DNA from: DAOULT01 sp964646625
GTDB taxonomy: Bacteria > Chloroflexota > Anaerolineae > CAZYHC01
Direction: 5' to 3'
Assembly (NCBI GenBank): GCA_964646625.1
Contig: CAZYHC010000012.1
Coordinates: forward strand, 43,780 to 107,779
DNA: 64,000 nt
The stretch's first letter is position 1. Every line of letters starts with the position of its first letter. The translations under genes and the position numbers were made by a program. This document shows, piece after piece, positions 1-7,980 of the stretch. The notes below the pieces were generated by a model. That model was given only the letters and a program-made list of their open reading frames with translations, had not been told where the DNA came from and made no database searches.

Positions 1-291
1 CTCCACGTCAACGGCGATGACCGGGATGCCAGCCTGGTTGGCTTTTTCTACCGCCGGGACGATGCCCTTTGAGTCCGCGGCCCCGATGATGAGAGCGTCC
101 ATTTTCCGGCGCACGAAATCTTCGATGATCGATATCTGCTCGGCCGCGGTATACGCGGCAGGATGAGCAGCGGTCAGTTCGATGCCCAACTCGGCGGCCT
201 TCTCCTCGGCCGCTTTGTTAATGAGAACGAAGAAGGGCAGCGTAATGTCAGAAAGAGTCAGTCCAATACATACGTTCTTAGTCGATTTCAT
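1..291 (-). CDS. Partial RsbR-like receptor: N-terminal sugar-binding-type domain (array copy 0)
   Basis: Reading leftward from an ATG at 289-291, the translation begins MKSTKNVCIGLTLSDI and runs off the window edge, so only about 97 residues are visible. They align with the first 97 residues of the four complete paralogues to the right: an RbsB/LacI-effector-type periplasmic-binding fold beginning IGLTLSDITLPFF, then a strand-helix-strand with VPAVEKANQAGIPV. There is no signal peptide or helix-turn-helix before this domain, so it should be cytoplasmic. By analogy with its neighbours it should continue into a STAS domain, with or without a GAF domain; that part is not seen. It is the downstream-most visible member of the array on this strand. 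Confidence 0.75.
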   Translation of the reverse strand, partial: MKSTKNVCIGLTLSDITLPFFVLINKAAEEKAAELGIELTAAHPAAYTAAEQISIIEDFVRRKMDALIIGAADSKGIVPAVEKANQAGIPVIAVDVE

Positions 292-631
292 AGTGGTAAC
301 GGCCTTCCTTTCTTAACTTAATAGGGAGGGATCTCAATGCCGTTAACTTGAGGGCCAGGACGTTGAAAACAACGGTCTGATCACGCCCCCAAATCCTAAT
401 GTCCGAGGACACTACTTACCATCTATTATAAGGGAGTAAGATAAAACCGACATAAATGAAACCTAAACAAAACATAAAGAAAGACTCCTGAGATTCGCTG
501 GGGTAGCAAAAGCTCTTGTTTCAGAGCAAAGTTTCATATTCTTATTCTACCATATTCTTAATGCGCGGGGAGAGATTTTATCCCAGGGTGGGGATGGGAT
601 ATAGATTTGGTTGCGCTTTTTCGGGTAGGCT
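292..631. other. Intergenic spacer between array copies 0 and 1
   Basis: No convincing gene is present in these 340 bases. This is the longest spacer in the array. It holds a likely minus-strand promoter (425-453), two direct copies of a 10-mer catattctta (535-544 and 551-560) and, next to the stop of copy 1, a block from about 563 that recurs beside the other copies (near 2029, 5921 and 7861). The recurrence shows that the duplicated unit included some 3' flanking DNA. Confidence 0.5.
425..453 (-). promoter_or_regulatory. Candidate promoter for array copy 0
   Basis: On the minus strand a perfect -10 hexamer TATAAT (425-430) lies 17 bases from a weak -35 hexamer ATGTCG (448-453). The leader to the ATG would be about 125 bases. 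The -35 matches only half of the consensus, so the call rests mainly on the -10 and spacing. Confidence 0.4.
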
Positions 632-1999
632 CTAAAGGGCCACGATGCGCTTCCGCACCAGGCCCAGCGCATATTCGATGCCGCTCTGGAGGTTGCTCCT
701 GGTGACGATGCTAGACAGATCCACCCCCAGGCTCACGATGGTCTGGGCCACTTCGGGAGCGATGCCGGTCAGAACTACTCGTGCTCCCAACAGCCTGGCT
801 GCCTGGGTGGTCTGCAACAGGTGGTTGGCTATCCCGGTATCGACCACCGGCACCCCGGTGATGTCGATGATCACCACTTCGGCCTGGTAGTGGCTGATGG
901 CTGTCAGCAGGGCCTCCATGATCTGCTGGGCGCGGGCGGTGTCTATGCTGCCGATGAGCGGCAGGGCAATGGTCTCGTCGCTGATAGGCACGATAGGGGT
1001 GGACAGCTCGCGGAGGGCCTGACGCTGGGCCTCGATGATCTCCTGGCTTTGCCGTTGTAGTTGGGCGTTCATCCTTTCGGCTTCGGCCCTGGCGCGGATC
1101 AGGTCCTGGGTCAGACCGGCCAAAGCTTGCAGGTTATCCATGGCCGCCTGGTGTACGTTGTCCCGACTGATGAGGGCCACGCCGATACTCACTTCGGGTG
1201 GGACTTCCTCGCCGCGGATAGCTTTGAAGGCCATTTCCACCCCTACGGCTCCCATCCTGTCCGGGAACTGCTGCACGCCGGCATCGATCTCACCTTTGTC
1301 GATGAGCACCAGGACTTCGGGAAGAACGTCGAAGCCCACCATTACTAGCTGGCCCAGCTTGCCCGCTTCTTTGACGGCCTGGAAAGCGCCCCGAAGCATC
1401 GGGTCGTTGTTGGCAAACAGGGCCTCGGCCTCGGGGTGGGCGCCCAGAGCCTCGGCTGTGGCCTGCCGACTACCTTCCACCGTCCACCCGAGGGCTTCCC
1501 CTTCAAAGACGATCTCCAGGTCCGGATAGCGGTCCAGAACGTGGTGCAGCCCCTCCGAACGGTGGAGGTCGGCCTGATCAAGCTGAGAGCCCCGAATGTT
1601 GATTACCTGGCCTCTGTATCCCAGCCGTTCGGCGATGTACTCCCCGGCCAGCTCCCCGCCCTTAACGTTGTCGGTCTGTACCGAGCAGGCGATCTCTCCG
1701 CCCCATATCTCCACGTCCACGGCGACGACCGGGATGCCGGCCTGGTTGGCTTTTTCTACCGCCGGAACGAGGCTTTGTGAGTCCACGGGCGCAACGACGA
1801 TAGCATCCACTTTCTGACGCACCAAATCCTCGACGATCGCTATCTGCCCGGCGGCGTCATACGCGGTAAGGTGAGCGGAGACCAGCTCGACGCCTAACTC
1901 GGCGGCTTTCTCCTCGGCTGCTTTGCTCAGGACCACGAAGTAGGGCAGCGTAATGTCAGAAACAGTCAGTCCAATGCGTACGTTCTCGGTCGATTTCAT
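632..1999 (-). CDS. RsbR-like receptor without GAF: sugar-binding-type domain + STAS (copy 1)
   Basis: 455 residues from the ATG at 1997-1999, chosen because MKSTEN matches the paralogue starts and AAAGGGGGG lies upstream; a GTG 27 bases earlier is in frame. Residues 1-300 resemble RbsB/LacI-type type I periplasmic binding proteins but carry no signal peptide, so ligand sensing would be cytoplasmic. A short helical linker leads straight to a C-terminal STAS domain (about 340-455). The STAS carries IDITGVPVVDT as in Bacillus RsbRA, and threonines at about 354 (GSIDT) and 388 (VVDT) keep the 34-residue spacing of RsbRA Thr171/Thr205, the RsbT phosphorylation sites. Unlike copies 2-4 it has no GAF domain. 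I infer a stressosome-type sensor; partners RsbS/RsbT are not in the window. Confidence 0.8.
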   Translation of the reverse strand: MKSTENVRIGLTVSDITLPYFVVLSKAAEEKAAELGVELVSAHLTAYDAAGQIAIVEDLVRQKVDAIVVAPVDSQSLVPAVEKANQAGIPVVAVDVEIWGGEIACSVQTDNVKGGELAGEYIAERLGYRGQVINIRGSQLDQADLHRSEGLHHVLDRYPDLEIVFEGEALGWTVEGSRQATAEALGAHPEAEALFANNDPMLRGAFQAVKEAGKLGQLVMVGFDVLPEVLVLIDKGEIDAGVQQFPDRMGAVGVEMAFKAIRGEEVPPEVSIGVALISRDNVHQAAMDNLQALAGLTQDLIRARAEAERMNAQLQRQSQEIIEAQRQALRELSTPIVPISDETIALPLIGSIDTARAQQIMEALLTAISHYQAEVVIIDITGVPVVDTGIANHLLQTTQAARLLGARVVLTGIAPEVAQTIVSLGVDLSSIVTRSNLQSGIEYALGLVRKRIVAL

Positions 2000-2091
2000 A
2001 GTGGTAACACCCCCCTTTCTTAACACACGGGGAGAGATTTTAGCCTGGGGGGAGGGGGGGATGGAATTGGAGGCGCCTTTTCGGGCAGGCT

Positions 2092-3948
2092 CTAAAGGGC
2101 TACGATGCGTTTCCGCACCAGGCCCAGCGCATATTCAATACCACTCTGGAGATCGCTCTTGGTGACGAGGCCCACCAACTCCACCCCCAGGCTGACGATG
2201 GTCTGCGCTACCTCAGGAGCGATGCCGGTCAGCACCACCCGCGTCCCTAACAGCCTGGCCGCCTGGGCGGTCTGCAACAGGTGGTTGGCTACCCCGGTAT
2301 CGACCACCGGCACCCCGGTGATGTCGATAATCACCACTTCGGCCTGGTAGTGGCTGATGGCTGTCAGCAGGGCCTCCATGACCTGCTGGGCGCGGGTGGT
2401 ATCTATACTGCCGATGAGCGGCAGGGCAATGATCTCGTCGCTGATAGGCACGATAGGGGTGGATAGCTCGCGGAGGGCCTGACGCTGGGCGTCGATGATC
2501 TCCTGGCTGTGTCTTTGTATCTGTTCCATAAGGCGGGCGTTTTCCAGGGCCGTAGCTGCCTGGTTAGCCAGCAGAGAGAGGATCTGAAGGTGATCCTGGC
2601 TGAAAGCCTGGCGCTCTGTTTTGCTGTGTACGTCCAGGGTGCCGATGATCCCTCCGCCCACGATTATGGGGGTGCTGACGATAGCCAGCAGACCCTCATC
2701 CTGGGCAGAGGGGTTGTAGAACAGGGGATTGTTGGGGAGGTCGTTGGCGATGATAGCCTGTCCCTCCTGCGCCACCCGGCCGGCGATGCTCTCTCCCAAT
2801 CTATCATGGGTGCCTTCCACCACTTTGTGGCTCAGGCCGCAACTGGCCCTGATGGTCAGCGCTTCCCGTTTGTCATCCAAGAGGAGTATAGCCCCGGCCT
2901 CTGCCTTCAGCAAGTTCATGGCTCCATACGCAATCTCCTCCAGGAGGGTTCCCAGGTCAGGGCGAGTGTTTATCTGGGTGGCTAACTGGTGGAGAGCCAG
3001 GAGTTGGGCGTTCATCGTTTCGGTTTTGATCCTGGCCTGGATCAGGTCCCGGCTCAAATCGGCCAAAGCTTGCAGATTGTCCATGGCTGCCTGGTGTACG
3101 TTGTCCCGGCTGACGAGGACCGTGCCGGTATCGATCCGGGCCGGGATTTCCTCGCCGCGGATAGCTTTGAGGGCCATCTCCACCCCTATTTCTCCCATCT
3201 TGATCGGGAACTGCTGAACGCTGGCATCGACCTCACCCTTGTCAATGAGCACCAGGACTTCGGGAATGGCGTCGAAGCCCACCATCACTAGCTGGCCCAG
3301 CTTGTCCGCTTCTTTGATGGCCTGGAGAGCGCCCAGCAGCATCGGGTCACCAGCGGCAAACAGGGCCCCGGCCTCGGGGTGGGCGCGTAGGGCCTCGGCC
3401 ATTGCCTGTTGTCCCTCTTCCGCCGACCAACTGGTTTCCCGTTCGAAGACGACTTCCAGGTCTGGGTAGCGGTCCAGAACGTGGTGCAATCCCTCCGAGC
3501 GCTGAAAGCCGACCTGCGCAACTTGGGGCCCCTCAATGCTGATCACTTTGCCTCTGTATCCCAGCCGTTCGGCGATGTACTCGGCAGCCAACTCTGCGCC
3601 CTTGACGTTGTCGGTCTGTACCGTGCAGGCGATCTCCCCGCCCCATATCCCCACGTCAATGGCGACGACCGGGATGCCAGCCTGGTTGGCTTTTTCTACG
3701 GCCGGGACGATGCCATTTGAGTCCACGGCGGCAATGATGATAGCATCCACTTTCTGGCGCACGAAATCCTCGATGATCGGCATTTGTTCGGCGGCGGTGT
3801 ACCTGGCAGGATGAGCAGCGATCAGTTCGATGCCCAACTCGGCGGCCTTCTCCTGGGCTGCTTTGCCTTCGATAAACGTGAGGGGTAGTGTAATGTCGTC
3901 AAGGGTCAGCCCAATGCGTACGTTCTCAGTTGATTTCGTTGATTTCAT
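2092..3948 (-). CDS. RsbR-like receptor: sugar-binding-type domain + GAF + STAS (copy 2)
   Basis: 618 residues, ATG at 3946-3948 preceded by AAAGGAGAG. Order: type I periplasmic-binding fold without signal peptide (about 8-290), helical linker (about 300-330), GAF domain (about 330-480, with GAILLLDDKRE and ESIAGRVAQEGQAIIANDLP), coiled-coil segment, STAS domain (about 500-618). The STAS has LSTPIVPISDEIIALPLIGS and IDITGVPVVDT, the RsbR signature, with candidate phosphothreonines 517 and 551. GAF domains usually bind small ligands such as cyclic nucleotides or haem, so this receptor could integrate two signals. A 309-bp stretch (2996-3304) is identical to copy 3. The function is inferred from domains; the ligand is unknown. 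Confidence 0.82.
   Translation of the reverse strand: MKSTKSTENVRIGLTLDDITLPLTFIEGKAAQEKAAELGIELIAAHPARYTAAEQMPIIEDFVRQKVDAIIIAAVDSNGIVPAVEKANQAGIPVVAIDVGIWGGEIACTVQTDNVKGAELAAEYIAERLGYRGKVISIEGPQVAQVGFQRSEGLHHVLDRYPDLEVVFERETSWSAEEGQQAMAEALRAHPEAGALFAAGDPMLLGALQAIKEADKLGQLVMVGFDAIPEVLVLIDKGEVDASVQQFPIKMGEIGVEMALKAIRGEEIPARIDTGTVLVSRDNVHQAAMDNLQALADLSRDLIQARIKTETMNAQLLALHQLATQINTRPDLGTLLEEIAYGAMNLLKAEAGAILLLDDKREALTIRASCGLSHKVVEGTHDRLGESIAGRVAQEGQAIIANDLPNNPLFYNPSAQDEGLLAIVSTPIIVGGGIIGTLDVHSKTERQAFSQDHLQILSLLANQAATALENARLMEQIQRHSQEIIDAQRQALRELSTPIVPISDEIIALPLIGSIDTTRAQQVMEALLTAISHYQAEVVIIDITGVPVVDTGVANHLLQTAQAARLLGTRVVLTGIAPEVAQTIVSLGVELVGLVTKSDLQSGIEYALGLVRKRIVAL
2996..3304. repeat. 309-bp tract identical to 4954-5262 in the next paralogue
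   Basis: I compared the two stretches line by line and found no difference over 309 bases (offset 1958), while flanking sequence of the same two genes differs at many sites. The tract covers the end of the binding domain and the start of the linker. Such a patch points to recent gene conversion or unequal crossing-over. Confidence 0.85.
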
Positions 3949-4049
3949 GATGGTTGTGCTCTCCTTTGTATTATTATTTTATTGTTAATGTAGGAAATCC
4001 TGGGTTAGCTGGGGACGGGGTATATTTGGTTGCGTTTGGCGGATAGGCT

Positions 4050-5897
4050 CTAAAGGGCCACGATGCGCTTCTGCACCAACCCCAGCGCATATTCGATGCC
4101 GCTCTGGAGATCGCTCCTGGTGACGAGGCTCGACAAATCCACCTCCAGGCTCACGATGGTCTGGGCCACTTCGGGAGCGATGCCGGTCAGCACCACCCGC
4201 GCTCCCAGCAGCCTGGCTGCCTGGGCGGTCTGCAACAGGTGGTTGGCTACCCCGGTATCGACCACCGGCACCCCGGTGATGTCGATGATCACCACTTCGG
4301 CCTGGTAGTGGCTGATGGCTGTCAGCAGGGCCTCCATGATCTGCTGAGCGCGGGCGGTGTCTATGCTGCCGGTGAGAGGCATAGCGATGATCTCGTCGCT
4401 GACAGGCACGATAGGGGTGGATAGCTCGCGGAGGGCCTGACTCTGAGCATCGATGATCTTCCGGCTTTGTCTTTGTAGCTGTGCCATAAGGCCGGCGTTC
4501 TCCAGGGCCGTGGCTGCCTGGTTAGCCAGCAGAGAGAGGATCTGGAGGTGATCCTGGCTGAAAGCCTGGCGCTCTGTTTTGCTGTGTACGTCCAGGGTGC
4601 CGATGATCTCTCCCCCCACGATCATGGGGGTGCTGATGCAGGCCAGCAGACCCTCATCCTGGGCAGAAGGGTTGTAGAACAAGGGATTGTTGGGGAGGTC
4701 GTTGGCGATAATGGCCTGTCCGTCCTGCACCACCCGGCCGGCGATGCTCTCTCCCAATCTATCACGGGTGCCTTCCACTACTCTGGCGCTCAGGCCATAA
4801 CTGGCCCTGATAGTCAGTGTTTCCCGTTTTTCGTCCAGGAGGAGTATAGCCCCGGCGTCCGCTTTCAGCAGGCTCACCGCCCCCTGCACGATCTCTTCCA
4901 GGAGGGTTCCCAGGTCGGGATGGGTGTTTATCTTGACGGCCAACTGGTGGAGGGCCAGGAGTTGGGCGTTCATCGTTTCGGTTTTGATCCTGGCCTGGAT
5001 CAGGTCCCGGCTCAAATCGGCCAAAGCTTGCAGATTGTCCATGGCTGCCTGGTGTACGTTGTCCCGGCTGACGAGGACCGTGCCGGTATCGATCCGGGCC
5101 GGGATTTCCTCGCCGCGGATAGCTTTGAGGGCCATCTCCACCCCTATTTCTCCCATCTTGATCGGGAACTGCTGAACGCTGGCATCGACCTCACCCTTGT
5201 CAATGAGCACCAGGACTTCGGGAATGGCGTCGAAGCCCACCATCACTAGCTGGCCCAGCTTGCCCGCTTCTTTGACGGCCTGGAGGGCGCCCAGCAGCAG
5301 CGGGTCGTTGTTGGCAAACAGGGCCTCGGCCTCGGGGTGGGCGCGTAGGGCCTCGGCTGTGGCCTGCCGCCCGTCTTCCACCGCCCAACCGGCTTCCCGT
5401 TCAAAGACGACCTCCAGGTCCGGATAGCGATCCAGAACGCTGTGCAGCCCCCCCGAACGGTGGAGGGCGGTCTGCTGCAACTGGGGGCCCTGGATGTTGA
5501 TCACCCTGCCTCTGTATCCCAGCCGTTCGGCGATGTACTCGGCGGCCAACTCTGCGCCCTTGACGTTGTCGGTCTGTACCGTGCAGGCGATCTCCCCGCC
5601 CCATATCTCCTTATCCACGGCGACGACCGGGATGCCGGCCTGGTTGGCCTCTTCTACCGCCGGGACGATGCTCCGTGAGTCCACGGCCACAACGATGATA
5701 GCATCCACTTTCTGGCGCACGAAGTCCTCGATGATCGCTATCTGTTCGGCCGCGTCATACGCGGCAGGATGGACGGCGATCAGCTCGATGCCTGACTCGG
5801 CGGCCTTCTTTTCGATTGCTTTGCTGAGGATAACAAAGAAGGGCAGTGTAATGTCAGTAATAGTTAACCCAATTCGTAAGTTCTCGTTTGGTTTCAT
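4050..5897 (-). CDS. RsbR-like receptor: sugar-binding-type domain + GAF + STAS (copy 3)
   Basis: 615 residues from an ATG with AAGGAAGGGAG upstream; begins MKPNENLRIGLTITDI. Domain order is the same as copy 2: binding fold (about 6-290), linker, GAF (about 328-478), coiled coil, STAS (about 498-615), with candidate phosphothreonines 514 and 548. The second half of its binding domain equals that of copy 2, whereas its STAS nucleotide sequence equals that of copy 4 (4145-4402), so the gene is a mosaic. One residue in a conserved position differs (SLEVDL where the others read SLGVDL). No transmembrane segment or signal peptide is visible. Role inferred as a cytosolic ligand sensor feeding a stressosome-like switch. 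Confidence 0.82.
   Translation of the reverse strand: MKPNENLRIGLTITDITLPFFVILSKAIEKKAAESGIELIAVHPAAYDAAEQIAIIEDFVRQKVDAIIVVAVDSRSIVPAVEEANQAGIPVVAVDKEIWGGEIACTVQTDNVKGAELAAEYIAERLGYRGRVINIQGPQLQQTALHRSGGLHSVLDRYPDLEVVFEREAGWAVEDGRQATAEALRAHPEAEALFANNDPLLLGALQAVKEAGKLGQLVMVGFDAIPEVLVLIDKGEVDASVQQFPIKMGEIGVEMALKAIRGEEIPARIDTGTVLVSRDNVHQAAMDNLQALADLSRDLIQARIKTETMNAQLLALHQLAVKINTHPDLGTLLEEIVQGAVSLLKADAGAILLLDEKRETLTIRASYGLSARVVEGTRDRLGESIAGRVVQDGQAIIANDLPNNPLFYNPSAQDEGLLACISTPMIVGGEIIGTLDVHSKTERQAFSQDHLQILSLLANQAATALENAGLMAQLQRQSRKIIDAQSQALRELSTPIVPVSDEIIAMPLTGSIDTARAQQIMEALLTAISHYQAEVVIIDITGVPVVDTGVANHLLQTAQAARLLGARVVLTGIAPEVAQTIVSLEVDLSSLVTRSDLQSGIEYALGLVQKRIVAL
4145..4402. repeat. 258-bp tract identical to 6080-6337 in the next paralogue
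   Basis: Positions 4145-4402 and 6080-6337 (offset 1935) read identically and cover most of the STAS domain. The identity ends at single-base differences on both sides. This is a second, independent conversion-like patch, linking copy 3 to copy 4 rather than to copy 2. Confidence 0.85.
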
Positions 5898-5984
5898 AAT
5901 TCTCCCTTCCTTGTCTGAATACGCGGGGAGAGATTTTATACTGGGATGGGGATATGAAATTGGTTGCGCCTTTTCGGACAGGCT

Positions 5985-7832
5985 CTAAAGGGCCACGATG
6001 CGTTTCTGCGCCAGCCCCAGCGCATATTCGATGCCGCTCTGGAGATCGCCCCTGGTGACGATGCTCGACAAATCCACCCCCAGGCTCACGATGGTCTGGG
6101 CCACTTCGGGAGCGATGCCGGTCAGCACCACCCGCGCTCCCAGCAGCCTGGCTGCCTGGGCGGTCTGCAACAGGTGGTTGGCTACCCCGGTATCGACCAC
6201 CGGCACCCCGGTGATGTCGATGATCACCACTTCGGCCTGGTAGTGGCTGATGGCTGTCAGCAGGGCCTCCATGATCTGCTGAGCGCGGGCGGTGTCTATG
6301 CTGCCGGTGAGAGGCATAGCGATGATCTCGTCGCTGATAGGCACGATAGGGGTAGACAGCTCGCGGAGGGCCTGACGCTGGGCATCGATGATCTCCTGGC
6401 TTTGTCTTTGTATCTGTGCCATAAGGCGGGCGTTTTCCAGGGCCGTAGCTGCCTGGTTGGCCAGCAGAGAAAGAATCTGAAGGTGATCCTGGTTGAAAGC
6501 CTGGCGCTCTGTTTTGCTGTGTACGTCCAGGGTGCCGATGATCTCTTCTCCTACGATCATGGGGGTGCTGATGCAGGCCAGCAGACCCTCATCCTGGGCA
6601 GCAGGGTTGTAGAACACGGGATTGTTGGGGAGGTCGTTGGCGATGATAGCCTGTCCCTCCTGCACCACCCGGCCGGCGATGCTCTCTCCCACTCTGTCAC
6701 GGGTGCTTTCCACCACTTTGTGGCTCAGGCCATAGCTGGCCCTGATAGTCAGCACTTCCCGTTTTTCATCCAGGAGGAGTATAGCCCCGGTGTCTGCCCT
6801 CAGCAAGTTCATGGCTCCATACGCAACCTCTTGCAGGAGGGTTTCCAGGTCGGGGCGGGTGTTTATCTTGACGGCCAACTGATGGAGGGCCAGGAGTTGG
6901 TCGTTCATCGTTTCGGTTTTGATCCTGGCCTGGATCAGGTCCTGGGTCAGGCCAGCCGAAGCCTGCACGTTATCTATAGCCGCCTGGTGTACGTTGTCCT
7001 GGCTGATGAGGGCCACGTCGATACTCACTTCGGGTGGGACTTCCTGGCCGCGTACAGCTTTGAAGGCCATCTCCACCCCCATCGCTCCCATCCTGTCCGG
7101 GAACTGCTGCACGCTGGCGTCGATCTCACCTTTGTCGATGAGCACCAGGACTTCGGGAAGAACGTCGAAGCCCACGATTAGCATCTGGTCCAGCTTCCCT
7201 GCTTCTTTGACGGCCTGGAGGGCGCCCAGCAGCAGCGGGTCGTTGACGGCAAACAGGGCCTCGGCCTCGGGGTGGGCGCGTAAGGCCTCGGCTGTGACCT
7301 GCCGTCCCTCTTCCACCGTCCAACCGGTTTCCTTTTCATAGACGACCTCCAGGTCCTCGTAGCGGTCCAGAACGTTGCACATCCCTTCCGAACGATGGAG
7401 GAAGGCCTGATCGGCCTGGGAGCCCCCAATGTTGATTACTTTGCCCCTGTATCCCAACTGTTGGGCGATGTACTCCCCGGCCAGCTCCCCGCCCTTGAGG
7501 TTGTCGGTCTGCACCGAGCAGGCGATCTCTCCGCCCCATACCTCCACGTCCACGGCGACGACCGGGATGCCGGCCTGGTTGGCTTCTTCTATGGCCGGAA
7601 CGAGGCTTTGTGAGTCCACGGGCGCAATGACGATAGCATCCACTTTCTGGCGCACCAAATCCTCGAGGATCGCTATCTGCCCGGCCGCTTCATACGCGGT
7701 AAGGTGCATGGGGACCAGCTCGATGCCTAACTCGGCGGCCTTCTCCTCGGCTGCTTTGCTCAGGACCACGAAGAAGGGCAGCGTAATGTCGGGAGTGGTT
7801 AGTCCAATGCGTGTTTTCTCAGTCGATTTCAT
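5985..7832 (-). CDS. RsbR-like receptor: sugar-binding-type domain + GAF + STAS (copy 4)
   Basis: 615 residues from the ATG at 7830-7832. An in-frame ATG three codons earlier exists, but MKSTEK matches the paralogues and the AAAAAGGA ribosome site is better spaced to it. Binding-protein fold (about 1-290), linker, GAF (about 328-478), coiled coil, STAS (about 498-615) with threonines 514 and 548 in the RsbR phosphorylation contexts. Its binding domain is closest to that of copy 1 (shared MGA.GVEMAFKA and EVPPEVSI), its STAS to that of copy 3. It is the first gene of the array in transcription order and follows the aldolase gene across 148 bases containing a hairpin. Confidence 0.82.
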   Translation of the reverse strand: MKSTEKTRIGLTTPDITLPFFVVLSKAAEEKAAELGIELVPMHLTAYEAAGQIAILEDLVRQKVDAIVIAPVDSQSLVPAIEEANQAGIPVVAVDVEVWGGEIACSVQTDNLKGGELAGEYIAQQLGYRGKVINIGGSQADQAFLHRSEGMCNVLDRYEDLEVVYEKETGWTVEEGRQVTAEALRAHPEAEALFAVNDPLLLGALQAVKEAGKLDQMLIVGFDVLPEVLVLIDKGEIDASVQQFPDRMGAMGVEMAFKAVRGQEVPPEVSIDVALISQDNVHQAAIDNVQASAGLTQDLIQARIKTETMNDQLLALHQLAVKINTRPDLETLLQEVAYGAMNLLRADTGAILLLDEKREVLTIRASYGLSHKVVESTRDRVGESIAGRVVQEGQAIIANDLPNNPVFYNPAAQDEGLLACISTPMIVGEEIIGTLDVHSKTERQAFNQDHLQILSLLANQAATALENARLMAQIQRQSQEIIDAQRQALRELSTPIVPISDEIIAMPLTGSIDTARAQQIMEALLTAISHYQAEVVIIDITGVPVVDTGVANHLLQTAQAARLLGARVVLTGIAPEVAQTIVSLGVDLSSIVTRGDLQSGIEYALGLAQKRIVAL

Positions 7833-7914
7833 TTTGAACATATCCTTTTTGTCATTGATGCTCGGGGAGGGATTTTATCCTGGGGTAAGGATGGGATATA
7901 GATCAGGGTAGTTT

Positions 7915-7962
7915 GTCACAGAGAGCATTACTGGTAGCTAACTGCCAGCAGCTCTCTGTGAC
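7915..7962. other. Long hairpin between aldolase gene and receptor array
   Basis: A perfect 12-bp inverted repeat (7915-7926 gtcacagagagc, 7951-7962) encloses a 24-base loop that contains a smaller ctgg/ccag stem. It sits 18 bases past the aldolase stop on the minus strand. No T-run follows on either strand, so a simple intrinsic terminator is doubtful; it may be an operator or mRNA-processing structure. Confidence 0.5.
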
Positions 7963-7980
7963 TCTGAGCCGGGCGCTGTT

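Noticed and set aside
5964..7181. A 405-codon open frame on the plus strand opposite array copy 4
   Set aside because: It mirrors the receptor gene; similar antisense frames occur opposite every paralogue because of shared codon bias. No ribosome site or family match.
1..7832. Secreted ABC-transporter binding proteins
   Set aside because: No signal peptides, and fusion to GAF and STAS domains places them in the cytoplasm.
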